From Pseudovirgaria hyperparasitica (taxonomy: Eukaryota; Ascomycota; Dothideomycetes; Acrospermales; Acrospermaceae), in the NCBI RefSeq assembly GCF_010093815.1, contig NW_022985560.1, positions 865,501-929,500 on the forward strand: a stretch of 64,000 nt of DNA, read 5' to 3'. A model generated the notes under the pieces. It searched no databases and was not told the origin of the DNA. It was given only the letters and a program-made list of their open reading frames with translations. Positions 55,127 through 64,000 of the stretch are shown one piece after another (the first letter of the stretch is position 1; every line of letters begins with the position of its first letter). The translations under genes and the position numbers were made by a program.

Positions 55127-57994
55127 TCATACGCCGTTAATAAGCTCGTGAGCATGGTCCTCGTCCTCATCAGACGAAACAGGCGAGAAAGGAATCTCTG
55201 CTTGTTCATCTGTGTCGTCAGCAGGCCACATTACGGCTTTGTCTCTACTCCCCCTGGGCGTCGACGGCCCGCTCTGGCTTTCTCTGTAAACCTCAGGTGG
55301 TGACTCTGGCGTCGGCGGCGCGACTTGAACTTCCGGCATTTGCTCCCTTTCTTTGGCGACTTCTCCGGTGTTACTCTCTGGGCTGCTTTGCGGGCTAAGC
55401 ATTTTGTCTGAGTCATGCTCCGCTTCGTCGTCAGTAGGCGCATTACTACTCGTAGGCGTACTCCTACGAATATGCACCTCTGACATGGTCGCACGAAGCT
55501 TTGAGCTCCAGCCCTGGGGTGGACTCATTGGGCGCCATTGATCCTTAAGATTACTCACTTGTTGATATATTGGTACTTCCAGCCCGCCGGCAATCCCTGA
55601 TCTAACGAATAGCACGAGACCAAGACACAGAAGGAGAAGCGTGCTTTGCACTACAGCCATACGTTTCTGAAACACTAGTTCGTCGGCGAGAATACTGAGA
55701 CGCGAAGAAATGGCGAACACTTCTGTAGCGTGCTGTTCACGCTGGCCTTCAAGCTCGAGGATCGTGGACTGCCAGAGAAGGTCGTATTGTTGACGGAATC
55801 CGCGGAGTTCAGTCATGACCGTGTCATTCAGGGTCTGCAAGAATGATTCGGTTTTGGAGAGCTGTCTTTTCTCGACTTTGACAAAGGCGTCACGGAGGAT
55901 TCGAGACTGTTCTTCGATGTATTGAAGTGAAAGGGTTGAGTTTGCTTCTAGCTGCTGTAGGCGCTTCTGTATGGATTTGAAAACTGACTCTTGTGTGGTA
56001 GGGTTCGGAGTCGGGGGTACGGTTGGGGATGGGCGACCAACGTGAGACTGTTGTTGGGATTGTGGCTGTTGTTGTCGGGTTGCATGATTCGAATCATGAG
56101 GCGGAGACGGCGAAACTGAGTGCTCTTCAGGTGTGGCAGATGATGTCTGCGGAGCGGAAGGGACGTGGCTAGGGTCCGAGATTTTCTCTGCAGAACTGAT
56201 CTGTGTCGTCGACGGCGTGGCCTCATTGGAAGGCTGAACTATAACAGTGGCATCGTCCTTCGAGGACCCTACGGTCGCGTCTGGTGTGTGCTCATTACAT
56301 ACTGATGTCAAGGTTCCATTAACAAAGACCAATGAATACGAGGTAGGATGTTGATCGTTCTGCCCAGACTCCTGATCGATTGAAGAAGTCATGTGACCCG
56401 CAGAGCTTGAATCGGGTCCGGGTGAAGGCTGTCCGCTTACGTTCCCGGTCATCGGAAGAGCTGAAGTGTCTGTAAGGGACGGTACTGTCATAGTATTGAC
56501 AGGATTACTGTTGTCTTTCTCGACTAGACGCGACATAATCTCCACTGCAGACGAATGGACAACCTCAGACGATGGTTCCTGAGGAGTCTCCATTGGCGGA
56601 ACGCCTGAAATAACCCCCTCCTGGGCTGCCTCCTCTAAGGGATCTTCGTAAAAATTGCCCCTGGACAAATCTTCCTCGTTCTTGTACTCCTCCATCATAG
56701 TTGTACCATGGACTCGTAGTAAACTTACGGGACAGTAATACTCATTCCCGTACTGCGTCAGAAATTCTACGCGAAGATAACGTGCCCATATGAGAGGTTG
56801 TTCGACTAAGAAAGCCTGAATGTCGCGACTGTTTCGTGCCTCGAATATACCAAGAACTTTCCATCCTTCCATCTTCACGGGAAATCGATCAGACACCGAC
56901 ACCCTGAATGTGCGGAACATGGAGCTGAAAAATTCGTAGTTTGCAAGAACGACTGTGTCTACCAGTATATCGTCGCACAACTCTACGATAATGAACTTGT
57001 TCTCGGCTCTACATTCGTTCAGCATATAGCTGTCCTTGTTTTCCACCAAGACTGATGAGGAAGACTTGGACTGCGAGTTTGTTTTGAGTACATTTGCTGC
57101 GCAGTCAAATGAGGCATAATTGAAGCGTTCCTTGCATGTCTTTCCAGCATCTTTACTGCGTCCTACACTCATCGGTACTTCTGCTCCCTCACTTGGTCGC
57201 TCTTTGCCTTGCGTGCTGGGTTGGGTCGACCGCCATCGCTCTAGATCGCGAGTCTCCGGCGGCCCAAACCCGAAATCAAGATCTATTTCAGCGTCTTCAC
57301 CAAGACTGTCGAGAGCATTGCTAATACCTGGGCGTTTCCTGCCGTCGGGAGCTTGGCGACCACCGCCGATGTTATCCGGTGATTGGCCAGCTTTTGCCAG
57401 GTTTTGTCTTTTCCATTCTTCGAAGGAAAGAAAGTTGGTGTCATCTAGGGGCGAATCGGTGTCTACGATCGATTCTATGCTGGTGGGATGTGTCGTGGCC
57501 ACCGCCGGCTTTGATTGAGCGGCGGTTTGTGTTGCATGCCCCGCATCAGGATTCTGTGGTATTCTGTATGCCACTTGACTTCGATCGGGTAGTCTTGTAA
57601 GTGCCCATGGCCCCTCGTACATATCATCTTGAGCTTCTGGGGGCTCTGGAAGCGGTGCTCTCGATGTCTTGTGGCATTGTTGCGGTAGAGTATGTGTGAG
57701 GTAGTTCACGGTCCTCGATGGACATGTCGATGGCGTAAAGGGTAGAGAAGCCGATTTCAGTGTCAAGCTCGACGTAGTATAGGGTTTTTGCAGATATTGC
57801 GCAGTTGCCGGAGGTGTTGGTGAGCTTATGGGTGAAGCTACGGTGGAGGAAACTGGAGTCGGCGACGCGGTGGAAGAATGAAGCTCTTCTGTGGTCGTCA
57901 CTGGTGTGACATGAGCTTCATTGACAGCACTGCAGCCAGCTAGCCGCAGAAAAGACGTGGCAAGTATCCATGCGAATGCGCCATTGGTTCTCAT
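55127..57994 (-). CDS. SLP1: SUN-domain ER membrane protein, Slp1 type
   Basis: One exon of 955 aa from the ATG at 57994; an in-frame ATG 27 codons earlier is possible, but the chosen start gives a good signal peptide (NGAFAWILATSFLRLAGCSA). The SUN domain lies at about residues 284-434: FNYASFDCAANVLKTN, MLNECRAENKFIIVELCDDI, VDTVVLANYEFFSSMFRTFRVSVS and YLRVEFLTQYGNEYYCPVS. This form, with the domain in the middle and one membrane segment further on (about 778-801, LLLLCLGLVLFV), is that of yeast Slp1 and animal SUCO, which act with Emp65 to protect folding proteins in the ER. It is not the nuclear-envelope form. Long Ser/Pro-rich linkers and a coiled coil (about 690-770) flank it. The tail is cytosolic and acidic. 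Confidence 0.9.
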   Translation of the reverse strand: MRTNGAFAWILATSFLRLAGCSAVNEAHVTPVTTTEELHSSTASPTPVSSTVASPISSPTPPATAQYLQKPYTTSSLTLKSASLPFTPSTCPSRTVNYLTHTLPQQCHKTSRAPLPEPPEAQDDMYEGPWALTRLPDRSQVAYRIPQNPDAGHATQTAAQSKPAVATTHPTSIESIVDTDSPLDDTNFLSFEEWKRQNLAKAGQSPDNIGGGRQAPDGRKRPGISNALDSLGEDAEIDLDFGFGPPETRDLERWRSTQPSTQGKERPSEGAEVPMSVGRSKDAGKTCKERFNYASFDCAANVLKTNSQSKSSSSVLVENKDSYMLNECRAENKFIIVELCDDILVDTVVLANYEFFSSMFRTFRVSVSDRFPVKMEGWKVLGIFEARNSRDIQAFLVEQPLIWARYLRVEFLTQYGNEYYCPVSLLRVHGTTMMEEYKNEEDLSRGNFYEDPLEEAAQEGVISGVPPMETPQEPSSEVVHSSAVEIMSRLVEKDNSNPVNTMTVPSLTDTSALPMTGNVSGQPSPGPDSSSAGHMTSSIDQESGQNDQHPTSYSLVFVNGTLTSVCNEHTPDATVGSSKDDATVIVQPSNEATPSTTQISSAEKISDPSHVPSAPQTSSATPEEHSVSPSPPHDSNHATRQQQPQSQQQSHVGRPSPTVPPTPNPTTQESVFKSIQKRLQQLEANSTLSLQYIEEQSRILRDAFVKVEKRQLSKTESFLQTLNDTVMTELRGFRQQYDLLWQSTILELEGQREQHATEVFAISSRLSILADELVFQKRMAVVQSTLLLLCLGLVLFVRSGIAGGLEVPIYQQVSNLKDQWRPMSPPQGWSSKLRATMSEVHIRRSTPTSSNAPTDDEAEHDSDKMLSPQSSPESNTGEVAKEREQMPEVQVAPPTPESPPEVYRESQSGPSTPRGSRDKAVMWPADDTDEQAEIPFSPVSSDEDEDHAHELINGV

Positions 57995-59533
57995 TGCTCG
58001 AGGGCATGCCTTCGAGAAGACAAGAAGCAGTCGTTTTGTCGGGCCAGAAATGGTGCTGATATCATGGAAGTACAAGACTGAGCTTCACATGGACCGTATC
58101 AGATATAGAAGCAGATAGTTCAAGTTCCTGGTTCTGACTGATAGCTGATAGGTGTGAAGTATCATGCGAATAGTGAAGGTGTCAAGTTGTGGGTTCAGGT
58201 GTGACGCCACAGGCGCATTTCGCGAACATCAAAAAGCTTTCCTGCCCAAGTGGCAGGTGCCCGCCGCCCGTACTGTAGATACGAGAATGCCAAGCCACCG
58301 AGAACAAAAGAGACGTCTCACCGGCAGTAAGCAAGACATCGTATGAGCACTTCTTCACGATTATATAGCCCGAATTAATGAGCCACACCATCCATCGCAA
58401 CTCGATACTCAAGTTCCACAGAATAGTTGTCAAAGTCATACGATAGTTGAGAAGATCTTGAGTAGGTGCCATTGATTGTCTCCAGCGGGGTCATCTGTCA
58501 TCCCCCCATAGTAGCTGGCGCACACCACCATTCCATTACCACCACCACCACCACCACCACGAGAGCTTCAGGATACATAAGCCTAGGTATGTACCCCACG
58601 ATTCAGCCAGAACAGTTCTCGCCCACAAGCTCGTGATCCTAAATTTATGACCGGTGCCGGCCTCAATCCTGTCTACGCAGGTAACTAACCCACTCAGTGT
58701 AAGCGCAAAGCGGATGAAGGGAACCTCGTTTTCCATACCACCATGCCTTGTTATCCCGCAGTCTATACATGCATACGCCACACCCTGCCTGACATGCACA
58801 CCAGACCTGTAAATGCAAAAAAAGATTTTGAACCACCCAAGGGTTCGACCAGATAATCCCGCCGCCGTCACCATCGCACACGGTGCACGCGCAAGCAGAC
58901 CAAGCAAGCACGGGATGAGCGAGAGTGAATCGCACCCATAAGTTGGTGCATGAAAGCGAGTGATCTGATCTGTAGACTGCAATGTCCACCCAATTCGCCG
59001 AAATCAAATCGCCAGCCTATATCGCCAGCCCGAACCAATCAATATCAGCCCTCATCCCTGACTGAAACCACTGCAAAACAAAAGAAAGCAATCGCAAGGG
59101 CTACAAACCCGGTTTTGGCGTCCGGGGCAAGTGCCTGACATGACTTGACCCTCACCAGCGCGCAGGCCACTCCGCTCTCTAGGATCAATGCACGCTGGGA
59201 AGCGGTGAACAAAACAGAAAAAAAATACAAAGAATGGTATCGAACAGATTCCCAAGTCCAGAGCTGCCCATGAAGGCTTTCAGTCCCCGAGGCCTTCTGT
59301 AGCCAACTCCCGGAACTCCGTGCAGTATAAAAATGGTGCGAAGAGTATGTGTAGTGATTTGCATGTCTTCGGCTCGCTGTGATGCTGATGCTGTACTAAA
59401 TGAGAAACAGGAAATCGGGCTGCCAAGAATAATCTCAGCGAAGACGACCAACCGTTGAGTCTGATGGTGTAGGCTGTCATCTCAAGACCAGAACGAAGAT
59501 GTGTAAAGGAGATTTAAGCTGCGATGCGGAGTC
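57995..59533. other. Intergenic, no gene seen; short CAC repeat
   Basis: About 1.5 kb between two minus-strand genes. A CAC microsatellite lies at 58537-58561. Minus frames at 58182-58472 and 58536-59007 have no domain and are probably chance. The end near 59200-59533 is likely the 3' untranslated end of the kinase gene. Confidence 0.45.
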
Positions 59534-61106
59534 TTAAAAGCCCTCATCGCCAGCACGACAGATTTTGATGTCCTTGACCCATTCGGAAAGGAGGACTTGA
59601 TGCGCGGTAAGACGACGTGTTGGATTTGGGTCTAGTATGGAGTAGATCACATTTCGACATTGTCGCTAAATAGTTGTTAGCGTCTCACATGACATGGTAA
59701 GATTGATAACTCACCCTCCGGAGAACCTCAATTGGTCGGTATCCGGCTTCCTCGCGGCGGTCTTCAAGGTATTTATTGAAAAACTCATCTTCTTCTTTCT
59801 GAGCAACACGCCAGAGGTGACGACCAGTCCGCATAGCCATATAAATGATACCACAGGCCCAGACGTCAACTGCCCTGGGATCAAACTCCTGATCAACATA
59901 TTCTTCGGGCGCAATGTAAGGGGCTGAACCGCACAGTCCAGCTGTCATGTGGGCTTCTTTCTCCCAGGCCATGCGGAAACACTCTCCGTTTCCGAAATCG
60001 GTGATTTTGATAGAGCCATGTTGCGTGAGGAGGAGATTCTCCGGTTTTAGGTCGCGATGAGCAACACCCATCTCGTGCATGTACTCTACACCGCGCATGA
60101 GCTGCTTGAAGAAGCAGTCGGCTTCCAAAACTTCGAGTTGAGTGGCTGCAAGGATAAGCGTGTACAAATCACCACCCGCACAGTACTCCATCACTTCGCA
60201 GTAAATGCCTTTGTCATCTTGCAAAAGGTCGAGTGTGTTGATGACGTTGGGGTGTGCCATTGAAGAGGAGATGCAGAATTCTGACGTCAACCGTTTTTGA
60301 TATTTTTTGTCGGATTCGCCTGGTCTTTGCTTGAACTCTTTGACGGCATAGAGCTGCTCTCGCTTCGGGTCTTTGCTATCTTGCTTATGCGAGATCCGAA
60401 CCACGCCAAAAGCACCACGACCAATGACCTCTTGGCACTTTCCGTACTTCTGTACAAGGGTCTGGGAAGTATTGGCGAGGTTCTTCTGTTCTGTGAGCTT
60501 CTCTTTCTCGTTTCGCATGACATCGGCCCAATTCGCCATAAGACTTAGAGGTTGCTGTTCCTCGGGCTGGTCCTTCCTTTTTCCAACCATAAGTTCTCGG
60601 AACATGTCTGACAGCTTTTCTTGTCTGCGACCAGCTTTTAAGTGATGCTCATGGGTCCCATCTTCGGCTGTCCAGAAGCGACCGCGTATAGTGGCTTGGA
60701 TCTGATCCTTCTTCGCTTTACTCTTGTCGTTGACTGATGGTGCTCGGGATGGAGGCGGACGAGCCACAGAGGCAGGGGCAGGGTCGCCGTTTGACTTCAG
60801 GCTGTCTCCATTTGATCGTGTCGCATCTTTTGAACTGTCGTCTTTACGAACAAGTAGGTTGCTAAGACGCGAAGTTATTGTGGGTTTGCGTACGGGCTGT
60901 AATCTGCTGTCAGAAGAGACGGGCGCTCCAGTGCCATTCGAGGAGGGAGCAGAAGTTGGAGAGGTGACGGGGTGTTGTGCAGCAGGAAGTTGTGAGAATT
61001 TGCCGTCCTCGGATTGCAGAGATGAGGTGGAGATGGATGGAGCAGGTGAGGCAGTTGTTTTCGAGCTCGCGCTGGGTGGCTGGCTCATCGGAGCGAGTGT
61101 AGACAT
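59534..61106 (-). CDS. Serine/threonine kinase of the HAL4/HAL5 family
   Basis: Two exons on the minus strand, 61106-59715 and 59665-59534, encode 507 aa. Yeast Sat4/Hal4 and Hal5 stabilise potassium and nutrient transporters at the plasma membrane and support salt tolerance. The first 200 residues are Ser/Thr/Pro-rich. The kinase domain starts near 215 with [12 protein letters not shown], then the AVKEFK lysine, [11 protein letters not shown] (catalytic Asp about 352), [15 protein letters not shown] and [14 protein letters not shown]. The DFG is followed by N-GEC, the family's own pattern. The second exon adds [20 protein letters not shown], the last helices of the fold. All catalytic residues are present. 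The exact paralog (Sat4, Hal5, Hrk1 or fission-yeast Ppk8) cannot be fixed by eye. Confidence 0.93.
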
Positions 61107-62140
61107 GTGGTGTTGAATAGTCTGGGTGTTTGGGAAAAGTAGGATTTATTATTGTTCGGGGCGATGACGAAGGACCGAGGGTCGTCGGAAGACGGAGCTG
61201 GTCCGAAGGAGTTGATGAGGCTTCTTATTCGCGACGGGGCTCGAGCGCGTCAAAGTGACACAACCCAGGAAAGTTTTGCGGCCTGGACCTGGCAGCGGTG
61301 CACAGGGTATCAAATGTCGAGCAAGGAGGTGATTGTAAAGCGGAGTGGAAGTTGCTGGCGTCGTGACGAAGTGGGCAGCGAAGGGGGTACTTCAAGGCCA
61401 GGACAGGAGGGAAACGTAACAAGGACCCTGGCAGAGCAGCCGAGGACGAAAGTCTCCTGCTAGGAGCCCCGACGTCGACGACTTCTGGCTGGTAAAACTT
61501 GGTCTTGTGTAGGCGGTTGGTCGGGCGAGGAGAGGCGACCTAGGTAGCCAGCAGCTTCGACAGCTGACAAACTCGCAGGCTTGGCTACTTTCTCGCCGTG
61601 CAGAGAGACAGCTGGAGATGTGTGCGCAGCCAACTCTTCCAAGGCAATGAGCAGCAAGCAACGTAGGTCGATGCAGGGACGGAGAGTGGTGAATGGCAAA
61701 GCGAAAGGGCCGTCTGGCTTGGCGTATGCGCGTGAACACTGCACTCCGATCTTGAGCTGGCTGGCAGGTTGCAGTGAAGAAGAGTGCGCTCCCGAACGAC
61801 GCGCTTTTGCGACGCGCAGAGCAGTAGAGACGCTTACAGAGAAGAGAGAGATGGTTTGGTGGTAAAGAAGTTGAAGAAGAAGAGAGAGCAGCAGCAGCAG
61901 CAGTGAATATTTCAAGTCGTGTGCGAGGGGCTAAGGCAGTGGAAAATGGAGGGAGCGCGCGGAGTTTGGTGCTGTGGTGCTGGTGCTGGTGCTGGTGTTG
62001 GTGCTGGCGCTGGCGCTGGTAATGGGTACCGAGGGGGAGTCGACTGTAAGTGTGACTCTGTCTCTCTCTCTCTCTCCCTCTCTCAGGCTCCCTCTCAAAA
62101 GCCAGAAGTGGGTTTGGACGATTCAACTATCAACTAATTG
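61107..62140 (-). promoter_or_regulatory. Long GC- and purine-rich upstream region of the kinase gene
   Basis: The kilobase ahead of the kinase start, read on its own strand, has GA-rich and CT-rich tracts, GCTGCT repeats near 61890-61902 and a hexamer run CACCAG near 61978-62020. A 244-codon frame at 62126-61392 is built from these repeats (HQHQHQHQ, REPERGRERER) and is unlikely to be protein. The look is of a long 5' leader and promoter, which suits a stress kinase. Confidence 0.4.
61975..62021. repeat. 6-bp repeat in the kinase upstream region
   Basis: GGTGCT units, changing to GGCGCT in the second half, run for about 45 bases. A CT microsatellite follows at about 62058-62086. Confidence 0.85.
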
Positions 62141-64000
62141 ATTAGTGGAAAAGGCCTCTTTAGTCTAGAGGTTCCGTTCACCCATGGTAATTAATATTGC
62201 TCTACGTAGTGGATTCCTCTGCTGGGCCTGCGGTATTTTATTCCGTATTCCCATTCGGGTGGTGCTTTCGGCAAGGCAGGAAGCGCATTAATACGTTTTA
62301 TATTACCGAGCTACTAAGGTAGATACCTACTGCTACTGTAAAGTAGTGAGTAATTAGGTATGGAGTCACAGTAACAGACAAACTCAAGCAATTGCCATGT
62401 TCAGTGGTCGCTCTACTTGCTGATTCCTACCGTCATCCCATGTAAGAGGACTTGAAACACACCATACAGTACATACAGTACAGCCACATCATCAAAGACC
62501 TTGGTAGGACAGCCTTTCAGCATTTTCGCGAACCACCTAATGCGGTATTCTAACAAAAGGCAGGGAGACAGAGCTACAGCTGTTATCATCACCAGCCAGC
62601 AGTTTCTCGCGCGAGTGCTAAAAACAGGTCGCATCAAGGTTGCATACTCAGCTGCGCCCGCATATCCGGAATCTCACATCTTACATCTCACATCTCACAA
62701 CTTCACTCGCAGATGCATTTGCCATAGCTACGGAGCGCTTTGAGCCAAGCTCTCTGTAAAGTCCGCGGCTGGAAGTGAGTCGAACAGTTGGCCAACCTGT
62801 CGTTTTCTCCACCCCTTCTGTTGGACGGCTATGGTTCTAAGGTGCAGGATGCTTGTTCAAGCACACAAGCATTCCATAGGTTAGTAAGCATGCCACAAGC
62901 ACGCCGAGCATTGCTACTTCGATATCGTGTGCCGCAGCCCGTCTCGTATAGGGCTAATATCGGTATTGCGAAGAGGCTCGGAATGGCAAAGGCAAAGCCG
63001 ACGTATTATCAAGCACAACATGAAAGAGAAAACCCGGCAATAAGCAGCACCACCTGCAGCACCGACCTGCAGTATCAGCTTGGCGCAGACTGCATGGCTT
63101 TCGTTATGCAGCGGTAGGGGTCTCGATCCGAGCTCTTCGTCTTTTTACAGATGCGTGCGGCCCGCTCGATTGTGTGTCAACAGGGCTGAGCACAGACCGC
63201 ACGCTGCTCCGTGATACAACGGCTGCCCTTCGCTTTCGCTCTTTCTGTGGCTGTGCTAATTATCGCTGATGGGGGTAACTGTGGCTGTTGCTGCTGTAGC
63301 TATCTTCGCCTCTATCCTCTCTTATACCATCACCATTGTTGTTGTCCTCATCCCAGCTAACACACCGCAGTCAGTCAGGTCATACTACGCAATCCGGAGT
63401 ATTAATTTCATCCCGTCTTTCAATCCCACCTTGCTTCTTCAACATATCATCTTTGACTGAACGCGAATGGAGAGAGAGAGAGAGGGAACATCCTCGCTTG
63501 CACTGCAGGTAGACCCAGTCCATGGGTCCATTTGATCGAGTCTCCACAGCGAACACGCGACAATCCATGAACTCAATGAACACTCTCTCCCTGTCGAGGG
63601 GATATCACGAAAGCCGTCTCTGTGATTGCCAGCCTCGCTATAGATTCACAGGTCTGATGCAGTCCAGTTCCGACACTGAGACTGCTGTACGCACGGCTCA
63701 TGTACATCATGCCGCATCCTCCTGTGCGTCTACGTCTGCAGCTTCAACTAGCCCAATGCCGTACTCTTGTCATGCAATCCTCTTGACCCCCTGTAGCGCC
63801 TATAGCCATATCTATCCTTTTATCCTCTCTGGTCTTGGCACCATACAACTAAATCGCCGCTTCGTCCACTTCTTCCGCACGCTGGCAGCACTCTTGACCG
63901 CCTCGAAGTCTGTTTTCTGTTGTCCGTTCACTCTGTCTCTCTCTACCTACTGACCACACTGGACACTGACCCGACTTCTTTTCGTGATCTGTGGCTGGGC
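62141..64000. other. Right-hand end of the window, no gene seen
   Basis: About 1.9 kb without a supported gene. Frames such as 62788-63117 and 63522-63953 (plus) lack domains and have biased, leader-like composition; the last stretch, rich in CTCT and TCTGT, could be the upstream part of a gene outside the window. GAGA repeats lie at 63470-63485. I looked for tRNA-like A and B boxes here and found none that fold. Confidence 0.45.

Noticed and set aside
61392-62126. A 244-codon minus frame upstream of the kinase
   Set aside because: It is made of translated simple repeats (HQHQHQ, RERERE) and sits where the leader should be.
62140-62200. A tRNA-like stretch (CTCTTTAGTCTAGAGGTTCCG)
   Set aside because: It recalls an A box, but no anticodon arm, no GGTTCGA-type B box and no acceptor pairing follow.

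Overview
The window is nuclear DNA of a filamentous ascomycete (Pezizomycotina; my guess is Dothideomycetes, inferred from gene content and not tested). The evidence is compact protein genes on both strands, short GT-AG introns of about 45-110 bases, intergenic gaps of a few hundred bases, and several islands of AT-rich or tandemly repeated DNA between genes. I found no tRNA, rRNA, CRISPR array or intact mobile element. All exon joints given here were worked out by eye from reading frame, splice dinucleotides and family conservation; none is backed by transcripts.

Layout. The first 11 kb are packed with housekeeping genes: the 3' end of an unknown gene (left edge), an RKM4/SETD6-type SET lysine methyltransferase (-), an Edc1/PNRC-type decapping activator (-), RBX1 RING-box (+), SPC1 signal-peptidase subunit (-), ARPC3 of the Arp2/3 complex (+) and TRM6 (-). 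From 11.5 to 21 kb lie a MINDY-type deubiquitinase with a CaaX end (+), a DUF7730-like protein (-), an F-box protein (+) and an intracellular GH31 glycosidase (+). From 21.7 to 38 kb the content is more accessory: an MFS transporter (-), an AIM9-like kinase-fold protein (-), an EF-hand NADPH oxidase of the NoxC type (+), an orphan of 533 aa (-), a covalent-type FAD oxidoreductase (+) and a glutamine-rich bZIP factor (-).

The 38-64 kb part is sparser. It holds a Mn-type CDF transporter (+), a G-rich 10-bp minisatellite, an orphan coiled-coil-like protein (+) followed by an AT-rich island with a 19-bp array, a 16-bp minisatellite, a repeat-bearing orphan gene (-) with a perfect 17-bp tandem duplication that throws its two halves out of frame, a small DUF6914-like protein (+) facing an APH-fold kinase (-), an ER SUN-domain protein of the Slp1 type (-) and a HAL4/HAL5-type kinase (-). 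The last 1.9 kb show no gene.

How the genes relate. Most are unrelated neighbours. Some share an obvious layout: SPC1 and ARPC3 are divergent over 221 bp, ARPC3 and TRM6 converge, and the DUF6914-like and APH genes converge over 64 bp. RBX1 and the F-box protein both belong to the cullin-RING world, and RBX1 and MINDY to ubiquitin control. The HAL-type kinase, CDF transporter and calcium-linked NoxC touch ion and redox balance, but nothing here shows that they are co-regulated. I see no convincing new multi-gene system. The most interesting loci are the duplicated and frame-shifted repeat gene at 49-51 kb, the G-quadruplex-prone array at 44.4 kb, and the two orphans at 31-32.5 kb and 46-47 kb.
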